DNA of 35,209 nucleotides, from NCBI GenBank assembly GCA_015067925.1, contig SVLN01000012.1, forward strand, positions 1-35,209, given 5' to 3'. This stretch comes from Oscillospiraceae bacterium (GTDB lineage: Bacteria; Bacillota; Clostridia; Oscillospirales; Oscillospiraceae). Shown here piece by piece: positions 7,866 through 16,310 of this stretch (positions within the stretch are counted from its first letter, which is position 1; each line of letters starts with the position of its first letter). The notes under the pieces were generated by a model. It saw only the letters and a list, made by a program, of their open reading frames with translations. It was not told the origin of the DNA and did no database searches. A program made the position numbers and the translations under genes.

Positions 7866-9035
7866 ATGAAGCGCGTTTTCCTGATTGTTCTTGATTCCTT
7901 CGGCATCGGCGCCATGCCGGACGCCGCCGCCTTCGGCGATGCAGGCGCCAACACCCTGGCCTCCTGCGCCACTTCGGATCAACTGAACATTCCCAACATG
8001 ATCGCCGCCGGTCTGGGCAACATTGACGGCGTTGACTGCCTTCCTGAAGCTGCGTCTCCTTTGGGCGCCTACGCCCGCCTGACGGAGAGAAGCCTAGGCA
8101 AGGACACCACCATCGGCCACTGGGAGATCGCCGGTATCGTCTCCGCCCACCCCCTGCCCACCTATCCCGAAGGCTTCCCCGAAGAGATCATGCAGCCCTT
8201 CCGCGCCGCCACTGGCCGCGGAACCCTGGCCAATGCGCCCTGGAGCGGCACCGCCGTTCTGGACGAATACGGCGAGGAGCATATGCGCACGGGCGACCTG
8301 ATTGTCTACACCTCTGCCGATTCGGTCTTTCAGATCGCGGCCCACGAGGAAGTCGTTCCCCCGGAGCAGCTCTACGAATACTGCCGCATTGCCCGGGATC
8401 TTCTGCAGGGCGAGCACGGCGTGGGCAGAGTCATTGCCCGGCCCTTTGTCGGCAGCGGCAAGGGACACTTCACCCGCACCTCCAACCGGCACGACTTCTC
8501 TCTTGAGCCGCCCACCGAAACCATGCTCGACGCCATCAAGGCCTCCTGTATGGACAGCATTGCCGTGGGTAAGATCCACGACATCTTCGCCGGCCGTGGC
8601 GATACAGAGTACGTCTATATTACCTCCAACGCTGACGGCCTTCGCAAGACCCTGGACTATGCCAAAAAGGATTTCCACGGTCTGTGCTTTGTGAATCTGG
8701 TGGACTTTGACGCCGTTTTCGGCCATCGCCGCAACATTGACGGTTACGCCGCTGCCTTGAGTGAGTTCGACGCCTGGCTGGGCGAGTTCCTGCCCCTGAT
8801 GGGTGAGGATGATCTTCTGATGATTACCGCCGATCACGGCTGTGATCCCGGCTATACCGCCACCACCGACCACACCCGCGAATATGTCCCCCTGCTGATC
8901 CTGGGCGATCGGGTCAAGGCCTGCAGCCTGGGCACGCGGGAGAGCTTCGCGGACATCGCTGCCACCATCACAGAGCTGTTGGGCGTCTCCTTCGAGAACC
9001 CCGGCAAGAGCTTTGCAACCGAAATTCTGAAGTAA
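7866..9035 (+). CDS. deoB: Phosphopentomutase
   Basis: 389 residues, normal length. The start is set by AAAGGAG ahead of ATG 7866. Metal-site motifs of the alkaline-phosphatase superfamily are present: FLIVLDSFGIGAMPDA at the N-terminus, GKDTTIGHWEIAG with the phosphorylated Thr region, and TADHGCDPGY plus DHTREYVP near the C-terminus. DeoB moves phosphate from C1 to C5 of ribose or deoxyribose, using Mn(II) and a phospho-Thr intermediate. It takes the sugar 1-phosphates made by the flanking deoD and udp products and feeds them to the pentose pathway or to deoxyribose-phosphate aldolase. No deoC is seen in the window. Confidence 0.96.
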   Translation: MKRVFLIVLDSFGIGAMPDAAAFGDAGANTLASCATSDQLNIPNMIAAGLGNIDGVDCLPEAASPLGAYARLTERSLGKDTTIGHWEIAGIVSAHPLPTYPEGFPEEIMQPFRAATGRGTLANAPWSGTAVLDEYGEEHMRTGDLIVYTSADSVFQIAAHEEVVPPEQLYEYCRIARDLLQGEHGVGRVIARPFVGSGKGHFTRTSNRHDFSLEPPTETMLDAIKASCMDSIAVGKIHDIFAGRGDTEYVYITSNADGLRKTLDYAKKDFHGLCFVNLVDFDAVFGHRRNIDGYAAALSEFDAWLGEFLPLMGEDDLLMITADHGCDPGYTATTDHTREYVPLLILGDRVKACSLGTRESFADIAATITELLGVSFENPGKSFATEILK

Positions 9036-9048
9036 GAGGTGAACACCC

Positions 9049-9822
9049 ATGCAGGCAACGGAAAAACAGTATCACATCCAGTGTGTGGAAGGCAACGTTG
9101 GCCGCTACGTGCTGCTGCCCGGCGATCCGGGCCGCTGCGAGGCCATCGCCCAGCACTTTGAAAACCCTGTTCACATCGGTATGAACCGCGAATACAATAT
9201 CTGGACCGGCACGCTGCTGGGCGAGAAGGTTTCTGTCTGCTCCACCGGCATTGGCGGCCCTTCTGCAGCCATCGCCATGGAAGAGCTCGTGAAAATCGGC
9301 GCCGACACCTTCGTCCGTGTGGGCACCTGCGGCGGCATCCATCTGGACGTCAAACCCGGCGACGTGGTGGTTGCCACCGGCGCCATCCGATACGAGCACA
9401 CCAGCCTGGAGTACGCCCCCATCGAGTATCCTGCCGTGCCGAATTTCGACGTCACCCTGGCTTTGAAGCAGGCCGGTGAGGAGTTAGGCTACTGCATCCA
9501 CGTGGGTGTGGTCCAGTGCAAGGACTCCTTCTACGGCCAGCACAGCCCCGAGGCCTCCCCCGTTTCCTACGAGCTGCTGCAAAAGTGGGAAAGCTGGAAG
9601 CGCCTGGGCGTCAAGGCCAGCGAAATGGAATCCGCCGCCCTGTTTGTCGTGGCGGACGCCCTGGGCGTGCGCTGCGGCTCCTGCTTCCACGCAGTCTGGA
9701 ACCAGGAACGGGAGAAGGCAGGCCTATTCATGCCCATGACGGAGGACACCTCCGGCGCCATCGAAGTGGGCATCGAAGCCATCAAGAAGCTGATCCTCGT
9801 CGATCGGGCCAAGAAAAACTGA
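9049..9822 (+). CDS. udp: Uridine phosphorylase-type nucleoside phosphorylase
   Basis: 257 residues. It shares the PNP/UDP family 1 fold with deo[15 protein letters not shown] (phosphate site), [23 protein letters not shown], and [11 protein letters not shown]. The segment [24 protein letters not shown] is the pyrimidine-specific insertion found in uridine phosphorylases and is the reason for preferring udp over a second purine enzyme; the Gln in QHSP fits a uracil-binding role. The reaction is uridine (possibly also deoxyuridine or thymidine) plus phosphate giving base and sugar 1-phosphate. An AGAGGTG sequence precedes ATG 9049, 13 bp after deoB, so it is in the same operon. Confidence 0.9.
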   Translation: MQATEKQYHIQCVEGNVGRYVLLPGDPGRCEAIAQHFENPVHIGMNREYNIWTGTLLGEKVSVCSTGIGGPSAAIAMEELVKIGADTFVRVGTCGGIHLDVKPGDVVVATGAIRYEHTSLEYAPIEYPAVPNFDVTLALKQAGEELGYCIHVGVVQCKDSFYGQHSPEASPVSYELLQKWESWKRLGVKASEMESAALFVVADALGVRCGSCFHAVWNQEREKAGLFMPMTEDTSGAIEVGIEAIKKLILVDRAKKN

Positions 9823-9826
9823 CAGC

Positions 9827-10666
9827 ATGAAACGGTTTCAAAAAATCTATCTGGAAATCACGAACTGCTGCAACCTGCAGTGTTCCTTCTGCCCGGGCAC
9901 AAAGCGCGCACCGCATATGATGAGTCGGGAGGAGTTTTCCTTCCTGCTGCCGAAGCTGCGGCCCTGGACGGATTATCTCTATTTCCACCTGATGGGCGAG
10001 CCGCTGTGCCACCCCCAGCTGGAAGAATTCCTGGCCCTGGCAGGCAAACAAGGCTTCAAGGTCATCCTGACCACCAACGGAACCCTGCTGTGCGACCAGC
10101 AGGAGATGCTTCTGCGTGCCAACGGTTTGCACAAGATCAACATTTCCCTGCACGCCTTTGAGGCAAATGACCTCTCCATGCCCTTTTCAGAGTATTTGCA
10201 AGGCTGCTTTTCCTTCGGTCGTGCGGCGGAGGGAAAGATCATCGTGAGCTATCGCCTCTGGAACAACGGCGGACAGGATGAGAAAAACGAGGAAATTCTT
10301 AACTCCATGCAGCACTATTTCCCCCAGCCATGGACCCAGGGCCGTCAAGGCCCACGCCTGGGAAACAACGTCTATCTGCAATACGGCGACAAGTTTGACT
10401 GGCCCGATTTGACTGCCCCCGAGGGCAGCGCCCAGGTGCGCTGCTACGGCCTCAAGGACCAGATCGGTGTGCTCTGCGACGGCACAGTGGTGCCCTGCTG
10501 CCTGGATCACGAGGGCGACATCCCCCTGGGCAACCTCTTCCGGCAGGAAATGGAGGAAATCCTTGCCTCCGATCGTACCCGGGCCATCGAAGATGGTTTT
10601 TCTCACGGCTGTGCAGCAGAAGAACTCTGCCGCAAATGCGGCTACGCCCGAGCAAAATTCGGATAA
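9827..10666 (+). CDS. Radical SAM/SPASM-type protein at the end of the nucleoside operon
   Basis: 279 residues. The radical SAM cluster motif is C-x3-C-x2-C at C15, C19 and C22 (CNLQCSFC), followed by the MGEP glycine-rich SAM region (LMGEPLCHPQLEEFL) and ILTTNGT. The C-terminal part has VRCYG, LCDGTVVPCCLDHEGDIPLGNLF and a final CxxEELCRKCGYA, which resembles a SPASM or twitch domain holding a second iron-sulfur cluster. The substrate is unknown. SPASM enzymes often modify peptides or activate partner enzymes, but no precursor peptide or partner is evident. ATG 9827 is only 4 bp after udp and has no strong independent ribosome binding site, so it is probably coupled to udp. A strong terminator follows directly. 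Confidence 0.85.
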   Translation: MKRFQKIYLEITNCCNLQCSFCPGTKRAPHMMSREEFSFLLPKLRPWTDYLYFHLMGEPLCHPQLEEFLALAGKQGFKVILTTNGTLLCDQQEMLLRANGLHKINISLHAFEANDLSMPFSEYLQGCFSFGRAAEGKIIVSYRLWNNGGQDEKNEEILNSMQHYFPQPWTQGRQGPRLGNNVYLQYGDKFDWPDLTAPEGSAQVRCYGLKDQIGVLCDGTVVPCCLDHEGDIPLGNLFRQEMEEILASDRTRAIEDGFSHGCAAEELCRKCGYARAKFG

Positions 10667-10670
10667 TACA

Positions 10671-10700
10671 AAAGCACCGCAGAAGCTCTGCGGTGCTTTT
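10671..10700 (+). terminator. Intrinsic terminator of the deoD operon
   Basis: AAAGCACCGCAGA (10671-10683), a short AGC loop, and TCTGCGGTGCTTTT (10687-10700) form a long stem ending in a T run, just after the radical SAM stop. Confidence 0.9.
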
Positions 10701-10718
10701 CCACTTATATGAATTCCC

Positions 10719-10747
10719 TTGTATTTTTATTCATTTTATACTATACT
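10719..10747 (+). promoter_or_regulatory. Promoter of the YfcC-type transporter gene
   Basis: TTGTAT (10719-10724), 17 bp, TATACT (10742-10747). It gives a leader of about 28 bases to the ATG at 10782. It also shows that an in-frame TTG at 10719 is promoter, not coding. Confidence 0.75.
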
Positions 10748-10781
10748 GTATGCAAGTTTTATCCTGTTGGAGGCCGTTTCT

Positions 10782-12182
10782 ATGAATACATCACCCCGCA
10801 AGGGCCTGAATATTTCCGCAAAATCCTTCCTTGCCGCCATCGTCGTGATCTTTGTGCTGATGGTGGTGTCGTACGCCCTCACCCTGGTGATTCCCGGCGG
10901 CGAGTGGGCACGCACGGTGGATGCAAACGGCAACCTGGTCATCGACACCGCAGGCGGCTACACCCAGATCCCCGGCGGCCTTCCCTTCTGGAAGTGGCTC
11001 CTCTCCCCTGTGCTGGTGCTGGGCGCCAGTGGAAGCGGAACCCTCATTGCGGTCATCGTCTTTTTGTTAATCATCGGCGGCATTTTCAACGCCCTGGACA
11101 AAAGCGGCCTGATGAAATACATGCTCGACCGCATCACCCACCGCTTTTGCGCCGTGCGTTACCGCCTGATGGCCGTCATCATCCTCTTCTTCATGGCCAT
11201 GGGCGCCATGATCGGTTCCTTTGAGGAATGTGTGCCCCTGGTGCCCATCGTGGTGGCTCTCTCCGTGAGCCTTGGTTGGGATGCGCTGACCGGCGTGGGC
11301 ATGAGCCTGCTGGCCGTGGGCTGCGGCTTTGCCTCGGGCGTGTGCAATCCCTTCACCGTGGGCGTGGCCCAGCAGCTGGCGGGTCTGGGCATGTTCTCCG
11401 GCGTCTGGCTGCGGGCGGTGTCTTTTGTGCTGATCTATGCGCTTCTGGTGTTGTTTGTGCACCGCTATGCAAAGAGAATCGAGACGCCTCTTGATACGGC
11501 ACAGGCCGCTTCCTTTGCACCCAGCACTGAGATGGACAAGGGCCTTCGCCTGTTCGTTTCCATCCTGGGGGTGGGCATTGCAGCGGTACTGCTCTCGGGC
11601 CTGATCCCGGCGCTGCAGGACTACACCATGATTATTGTGGCGGTGATGTTTTTCGTCTCCGGCATTGTCTCCACCTTGGCTTGCGGCATGCGCGCCAAGG
11701 ATCTGGCAAAAACCGCCCTGGACGGCGTGGTGAGCATCTTGCCGGCTGTCATCATGATTCTGATGGCCTCCTCCATCAAATACACCCTGGAGGAAGCCCG
11801 CGTGCTGGACACCATCCTTCACGGCGCAGTAAATCTGGCCCAGAGCCTTCCCAAGTGGGCGGTGATCCTGTTCATCTACCTGATCGTGCTGGTGATGAAC
11901 TTCTTCATTCCCTCCGGCTCTGCCAAGGCCTTTATGCTGATTCCCCTGATCGTGCCTCTGGCACAGATTTTCGGCATCAGCGCTCAACTGTGCATCGTGG
12001 CCTTTGCCTTCGGCGACGGGTTTTCCAATGTGCTCTACCCCACCAATCCGGCCCTGCTCATCAGCCTAGGCCTGGCGGACGTGAGCTACAGCCGTTGGTT
12101 CCGCTGGAGCTGGAAGTTCCAGGCGCTCAACCTGATCCTGACCAGCCTGCTTCTGCTCTTCGGCCTGGCCGTCGGTTACTAA
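10782..12182 (+). CDS. YfcC/DcuC-superfamily membrane transporter
   Basis: 466 residues from ATG 10782, chosen because TTGGAGG ends 8 bases upstream. About a dozen hydrophobic segments are visible. The family signature is GSFEECVPLVPIVVALSVSLG followed by GFASGVCNPFTVGVAQQLAG, the conserved E-E and NPF-x-VG-x-AQ regions of the YfcC family, which is related to the C4-dicarboxylate carrier DcuC. A second half near GSAKAFMLIPLIVPLAQ and FGDGFSNVLYPTNPALL repeats the hairpin-like motif. Members are sodium- or proton-coupled carriers for small anions or amino-acid-like solutes; the substrate here is not decided. It has its own promoter and terminator, so it is a single-gene unit rather than part of the nucleoside operon. 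Confidence 0.85.
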   Translation: MNTSPRKGLNISAKSFLAAIVVIFVLMVVSYALTLVIPGGEWARTVDANGNLVIDTAGGYTQIPGGLPFWKWLLSPVLVLGASGSGTLIAVIVFLLIIGGIFNALDKSGLMKYMLDRITHRFCAVRYRLMAVIILFFMAMGAMIGSFEECVPLVPIVVALSVSLGWDALTGVGMSLLAVGCGFASGVCNPFTVGVAQQLAGLGMFSGVWLRAVSFVLIYALLVLFVHRYAKRIETPLDTAQAASFAPSTEMDKGLRLFVSILGVGIAAVLLSGLIPALQDYTMIIVAVMFFVSGIVSTLACGMRAKDLAKTALDGVVSILPAVIMILMASSIKYTLEEARVLDTILHGAVNLAQSLPKWAVILFIYLIVLVMNFFIPSGSAKAFMLIPLIVPLAQIFGISAQLCIVAFAFGDGFSNVLYPTNPALLISLGLADVSYSRWFRWSWKFQALNLILTSLLLLFGLAVGY

Positions 12183-12186
12183 AATG

Positions 12187-12218
12187 AACCCCCGGATTCC
12201 AACGGAATCCGGGGGTTT
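12187..12218 (+). terminator. Intrinsic terminator after the YfcC-type gene
   Basis: AACCCCCGGATTCC (12187-12200) pairs with GGAATCCGGGGGTT (12204-12217) around an AAC loop. The T run is short (three), but the 14-bp stem is very strong. Confidence 0.75.
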
Positions 12219-12263
12219 GCACATAGTTTTCCGGCTCACGCACAAACTAGCTGCGGTGATAGA

Positions 12264-13565
12264 ATGAACGAATCCATTTGGACGAAAACCCAAACACTCC
12301 CGTCGTTTCCCCGGCTGGAAACGGATGTGAAAACAGACGTGCTGGTCATCGGCGGCGGAATTGCGGGGATCCTCTGCGCATATCTGCTGCAGCAGGCCGG
12401 TGTCGACTATACGCTGGTGGAAGCCGGCCGCATCTGCTGCGGCGTGAGCCGAAACACCACAGCGAAAATCACCTCGCAGCACGGCCTTGTCTACCACAAA
12501 CTGCTGCGCCAATTCGGCCTGGAAGCAGCACAGCTGTACTACCGGGCCAATGAGGAGGCGCTGGCGCAGTACCGCGACATCAGCAGATCCCTCGATTTTG
12601 ATTTTACGGAAGAAGATAGCTTTATCTATTCCATGGATGATCGCGGAAAAGTGGAAAAAGAGCTGGACGCGCTGCAGAAAATCGGCGCCAAAGCAGACTT
12701 TGCGCAAAAGCTTCCCCTTCCCTTTTCGGTCGCAGGTGCCGTGCAGTTTCCGCATCAGGCGCAGATGCATCCTCTCAAGTTCCTCGCCGGACTTACTCCC
12801 GGTCTGAACATTCACGAGCACACCCGCGTATTGGAATTTCTACCCGGGTGCATACGCACCAATGGCGGCAGCATCCGGGCCAAAAAGGTCATCGTCGCCA
12901 CCCACTTTCCATTTCTGAACAAACACGGCAGCTACTTTTTGAAGCTCTATCAGCAGCGCGCTTACGTCCTGGCCTTGGAAAATACACCGCACATTCAGGG
13001 CATGTATGCAGACGAGCGCGACGACGGCCTATCCTTTCGCCAGCACGGCGACACTCTTCTACTGGGCGGCTGCGGCCAACGCACCGGCAAACGATCCGGC
13101 GGCTGGCAACATCTTTCCGATTTTGCGCTGCACAACTATCCAGGCTGCACAATCACCCACCGCTGGGCCGCCCAGGACTGCATGAGTCTTGACGGTATGC
13201 CCTACATCGGTCAATACGCCAAAACGACACCAGACCTTTTTGTGGCCACCGGCTTCAACAAGTGGGGCATGAGCTCTGCCATGGTCGCCGCCCGGCTTCT
13301 TCGTGACCTTGTGCTGGAACGGGACAATCCCTTCTCAGCGCTCTTCTCTCCCTCCCGCACCATTCTGCGGCCCCAGCTGGCTGCCAACGCCTTCGAGTCT
13401 ACCCTGCACCTTCTGATGCCCACGGTTCCCCGCTGTCCCCACCTGGGCTGCGCCCTGAAATGGAATCGCCAGGAGCACTCCTGGGACTGTCCATGCCACG
13501 GCTCCCGCTTTTCCGAGGACGGAACCGTTCTGAACAATCCCGCCAACGGTGATCTGAAGCGGTAA
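12264..13565 (+). CDS. FAD-dependent oxidoreductase fused to a C-terminal Rieske [2Fe-2S] domain
   Basis: 433 residues. The N-terminal DAO-type domain starts with a dinucleotide-binding motif VLVIGGGIAGILCAYLLQ (GGGIAG at 30-35) and RNTTAKITSQHG. A later GMPYIGQYAKTTPDLFVATGFNKWGMSSAMVAARLL closes the FAD fold. The last 45 residues are a Rieske module: C391/H393 in CPHLGC and C409/H412 in CPCHGSRF, with C396 and C411 in the usual disulfide positions. The protein stops soon after the second motif, so the Rieske fold is short. Such fusions are usually annotated as FAD-dependent oxidoreductases of unknown substrate. The ribosome binding site is weak (GGTGATAG). A ferritin-like helical gene follows 63 bp downstream. 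Confidence 0.88.
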   Translation: MNESIWTKTQTLPSFPRLETDVKTDVLVIGGGIAGILCAYLLQQAGVDYTLVEAGRICCGVSRNTTAKITSQHGLVYHKLLRQFGLEAAQLYYRANEEALAQYRDISRSLDFDFTEEDSFIYSMDDRGKVEKELDALQKIGAKADFAQKLPLPFSVAGAVQFPHQAQMHPLKFLAGLTPGLNIHEHTRVLEFLPGCIRTNGGSIRAKKVIVATHFPFLNKHGSYFLKLYQQRAYVLALENTPHIQGMYADERDDGLSFRQHGDTLLLGGCGQRTGKRSGGWQHLSDFALHNYPGCTITHRWAAQDCMSLDGMPYIGQYAKTTPDLFVATGFNKWGMSSAMVAARLLRDLVLERDNPFSALFSPSRTILRPQLAANAFESTLHLLMPTVPRCPHLGCALKWNRQEHSWDCPCHGSRFSEDGTVLNNPANGDLKR

Positions 13566-13628
13566 AACCAGCATAAATTACCGCGCAGCGCGCAAACTAA
13601 GGCCATCATATCAAAAGGAGCCACAACA

Positions 13629-14063
13629 ATGATTGAACAGGACACCATCCGCCTGCTGCGTGAATGTGACGCAGGCATCAAAATGGGCGTTGCCTCCATC
13701 GATGACGTATCCGACCACGTGAGAAACAGCCACTTCCACGATATGCTCAGAACCTGCCGCAACGAGCACGAGGAACTCAAAACCGAGATCCAGGAGCAGC
13801 TCGACCGCTTCCAGGACGAGGGCAAGAATCCGAATCCCATCGCCAAGGGCATGTCGTGGATCAAGACCAACATGAAGCTCACCATGGACGAGTCCGACAG
13901 TACCATCGCCGATCTGATGACCGACGGCTGCAACATGGGCGTGAAGTCCTTGAGCCGTTACCTCAACGAGTACAAAGCTGCCGACGAGCGCTCCAAGGAC
14001 ATTACCAAGCGCCTCATCCATCTGGAAGCCCAGCTGGCCGAGGACATGCGCGCCTATCTGTAA
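13629..14063 (+). CDS. Ferritin-like helical protein (DUF2383-like)
   Basis: 144 residues, almost entirely helical in pattern: four amphipathic segments separated by short turns. The helices contain E-x-x-H-type pairs (RNEHEELKTEIQEQL; HLEAQLAEDM), and a central GMSWIKTNMKLTMDESDSTIADLMTDGCNMGVKSL segment resembles DUF2383/PA2169-type four-helix bundles. Metal binding is possible but not shown. AAAGGAG precedes ATG 13629. The gene lies between the Rieske oxidoreductase and a terminator, so it probably shares the oxidoreductase transcript; a stress or redox role is inferred from that only. Confidence 0.75.
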   Translation: MIEQDTIRLLRECDAGIKMGVASIDDVSDHVRNSHFHDMLRTCRNEHEELKTEIQEQLDRFQDEGKNPNPIAKGMSWIKTNMKLTMDESDSTIADLMTDGCNMGVKSLSRYLNEYKAADERSKDITKRLIHLEAQLAEDMRAYL

Positions 14064-14065
14064 AA

Positions 14066-14093
14066 AAAGCCCCGAACTTCCGTTCGGGGCTTT
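14066..14093. terminator. Bidirectional terminator between the helical protein and the ZIP transporter
   Basis: AAAGCCCCGAAC (14066-14077) pairs with GTTCGGGGCTTT (14082-14093) around TTCC, with an A run on the left and Ts on the right. Confidence 0.9.
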
Positions 14094-14099
14094 CACTTT

Positions 14100-14861
14100 T
14101 TATCCCAGGTAATGGCTCATGGCCAGCATCAGGCAGAAGCCTGCCAGAAGCGAATACGTCGCGCCCCGCTCGGAGCCGTGGGCGTGAGTTTCGGGGATCA
14201 TCTCGTCGGAGATGACATAGAGCATCGTGCCGCCGGCAAAGGCCAGAGCGAAGGGCAGAATGGCGGTGGAAACGCTCACCGCAAAGTAGCCGACGAGGGT
14301 ACCGATGACCTCCACAATGCCCGTGAACAGGGCGATCACAAACGTGCGGCCCGGTTTGATCCCCGCTGCCAGCATGGGCGCGATAATGACCATGCCCTCG
14401 GGGATGTTCTGCAGGGCGATGCCCGCAGCGATAATCAGGGCCTCGGCGTTGTTGCCGGTGCCGAAGCCGACGCCCGCGGCGATACCTTCGGGCAGGTTAT
14501 GGATGGCGATAGCCAGAACGAACAGCAGCACCTTGCTCAGCTGGTTCGACTGTTCCGGATGGGTCTCCCCGTCCACGCCGCTGAGTTTGTGCAGGTGGGG
14601 CACCAGACGGTCCAGCACGTTCAGTCCCAGCGCGCCGCAGAACACGCCGATGACCGTCACCGGCAGAGCCAGTGCACCTTCGCCGTAGTCAATGGAGGGC
14701 AAAATCAGACCGATCACCGCCGCGGCCAGCATCACGCCGGCGGCAAAGGCCAGCACGATATCACTGAAGCGGTGGGAAATCTTTTTAAACATAAAGCCGA
14801 TGATGGCGCCGATGACCGTTGCACCGCCGACGCCCAGGGCAGTAAGTAACACCATTCTCAT
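14100..14861 (-). CDS. ZIP family metal transporter
   Basis: 253 residues with about eight hydrophobic segments. The two metal-binding helices are plain: HNLPEGIAAGVGFGTG and QNIPEGMVIIAPMLAAG, spaced as in ZupT-like proteins, with GIVEVIGTLVGYF as the next conserved helix. A short His/Glu-containing loop lies between helices 3 and 4. ZIP proteins import divalent cations (Zn, Fe, Mn) into the cytoplasm; selectivity is not readable here. AAGGAG lies 8 bases before ATG 14861. No metal-regulator operator was recognised near its promoter. Confidence 0.92.
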   Translation of the reverse strand: MRMVLLTALGVGGATVIGAIIGFMFKKISHRFSDIVLAFAAGVMLAAAVIGLILPSIDYGEGALALPVTVIGVFCGALGLNVLDRLVPHLHKLSGVDGETHPEQSNQLSKVLLFVLAIAIHNLPEGIAAGVGFGTGNNAEALIIAAGIALQNIPEGMVIIAPMLAAGIKPGRTFVIALFTGIVEVIGTLVGYFAVSVSTAILPFALAFAGGTMLYVISDEMIPETHAHGSERGATYSLLAGFCLMLAMSHYLG

Positions 14862-14919
14862 AGCAGGATCTCCTTAAAAAAGCAGTTTCCGGCAGCAAGC
14901 ATGCCACCGTTTTTCTTTC

Positions 14920-14948
14920 AGTATACCACAAAGCTTCTATTTTGAAAA
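14920..14948 (-). promoter_or_regulatory. Promoter of the ZIP transporter gene
   Basis: On the minus strand, TTTTCA (14948-14943), 17 bp, TATACT (14925-14920), with a TGG extended -10 element. Confidence 0.65.
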
Positions 14949-15030
14949 TCCCCTTTCCGGCCGAATCCGCCAGGGCGGAGTTTTAGCCCATCTTATGCAA
15001 AACAAGACACAGCTGTGCAAGAAAAGGTCC

Positions 15031-15059
15031 TTTACTTTCGTCGCAGTGAGGGGTAAAAT
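15031..15059 (+). promoter_or_regulatory. Promoter of fucO
   Basis: TTTACT (15031-15036), 17 bp, TAAAAT (15054-15059), giving a leader of about 50 bases. The region 14862-15117 otherwise holds only the divergent ZIP promoter. Confidence 0.6.
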
Positions 15060-15117
15060 ATCCGTGAAAACAGCCGAGTCCATCGGCATCCCATTCCAAA
15101 CAAAGGAGAAATGAACT

Positions 15118-16263
15118 ATGGCAAACCGCATTATGCTCAACCAGACCTCCTACCACGGAGCCGGCGCCATCGCCGAAATCGTGAACGAGGCCAAGTCCCA
15201 CGGCTTCCAAAAGGCCTTTGTCTGCACTGATCCCGACCTGATCCGCTTCGGCGTGGCCGGCAAGGTCACCGCCCTCCTGGAGGAAGCGGGCCTCGCCTAC
15301 GATGTCTACTCCGACATCAAGGCGAACCCCACTATCGAGAACGTGCAGAACGGCGTTGCCGCCTTCAAGGCAGCCCAGGCCGACTACATCGTCGCCATCG
15401 GCGGCGGCTCCGCCATGGACACCGCCAAAGCCATCGGCATCATCATCACGAATCCCGAGTTCGCTGATGTACGCTCCCTGGAGGGCGTCGCTCCCACCAA
15501 GAACCCCTGCGTGCCCATCATCGCCGTTCCCACCACCGCCGGCACCGCCGCCGAGGTCACCATCAACTACGTCATCACCGACGTGGAGAAGAAGCGCAAG
15601 TTCGTCTGTGTCGATCCCCACGATATGCCCATCGTTGCCGTTGTTGATCCCGACATGACCGCCACCATGCCGAAAAGCCTCACCGCCTCCACCGGTATGG
15701 ACGCGCTGACCCACGCCATCGAGGGTTACATTACCCGCGCTGCCTGGGTCATGACCGACATGTTCCACCTCAAGGCCATTGAGATCATCGGCAAGTGCCT
15801 GCGCGGCGCTGTCGACGGCTGCGACAAGGGCCGCGAGGGTATGGCCCTGGGCCAGTATATCGCCGGCATGGGCTTTAGTAACGTCGGTCTGGGCATCGCC
15901 CACTCCATGGCCCACACTCTGGGCGCTGTGTATGATACTCCCCACGGCGTGGCCTGCGCCATGATGCTGCCCATCGTGATGGAATACAACGCCGAGTGTA
16001 CCGGTGAAAAGTACCGTGAAATTGCCCGCGCCATGGGCGTCAAGGGTGTCGATGAGATGACCCAGGAGGAGTACCGCGCAGCCGCTGTCCAGGCCGTTGC
16101 CCAGCTCTCCGCCGACGTGGGCATCCCCGCCAAGCTGGAGGCTTTGAAGGAAGAGGATCTTCCCTTCCTGGCCGAGTCCGCCTTTGCCGACGCCTGCCGG
16201 CCCGGCAACCCCAAGGACACCAGCGTGGAAGACCTCACCGAACTGTTCCGCAAGTTGATGTAA
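15118..16263 (+). CDS. fucO: Iron-containing alcohol dehydrogenase, lactaldehyde reductase type
   Basis: 381 residues, the family length. The N-terminus (NRIMLNQTSYHGAGAI) is close to FucO. The NAD site is GGGSAMDTAKA. Metal ligands fall in GMDALTHAIEGY (the Asp and His region), GIAHSMAHTLG (two His) and DTPHGVACAMMLP (third His). The enzyme reduces lactaldehyde to 1,2-propanediol with NADH, or works on related short alcohols; it is cytoplasmic and oxygen sensitive in known members. AAAGGAG lies 9 bases before ATG 15118. No fucose or rhamnose genes are nearby, so a general fermentative role is as likely as a deoxysugar role. Codon use is that of a highly expressed gene. Confidence 0.92.
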   Translation: MANRIMLNQTSYHGAGAIAEIVNEAKSHGFQKAFVCTDPDLIRFGVAGKVTALLEEAGLAYDVYSDIKANPTIENVQNGVAAFKAAQADYIVAIGGGSAMDTAKAIGIIITNPEFADVRSLEGVAPTKNPCVPIIAVPTTAGTAAEVTINYVITDVEKKRKFVCVDPHDMPIVAVVDPDMTATMPKSLTASTGMDALTHAIEGYITRAAWVMTDMFHLKAIEIIGKCLRGAVDGCDKGREGMALGQYIAGMGFSNVGLGIAHSMAHTLGAVYDTPHGVACAMMLPIVMEYNAECTGEKYREIARAMGVKGVDEMTQEEYRAAAVQAVAQLSADVGIPAKLEALKEEDLPFLAESAFADACRPGNPKDTSVEDLTELFRKLM

Positions 16264-16270
16264 TGTAAAC

Positions 16271-16310
16271 AAAAAAACGGACCTATGACTTGTTCATAGG
16301 TCCGTTTTCT
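16271..16310. terminator. Bidirectional terminator between fucO and the ABM monooxygenase gene
   Basis: CGGACCTATGA (16278-16288) pairs with TCATAGGTCCG (16294-16304); an A7 run lies on the left and TTTT on the right. Confidence 0.9.

Noticed and set aside
14983-16272. 429-codon minus-strand open frame opposite fucO
   Set aside because: Same explanation as for pfp; it also crosses the fucO promoter.
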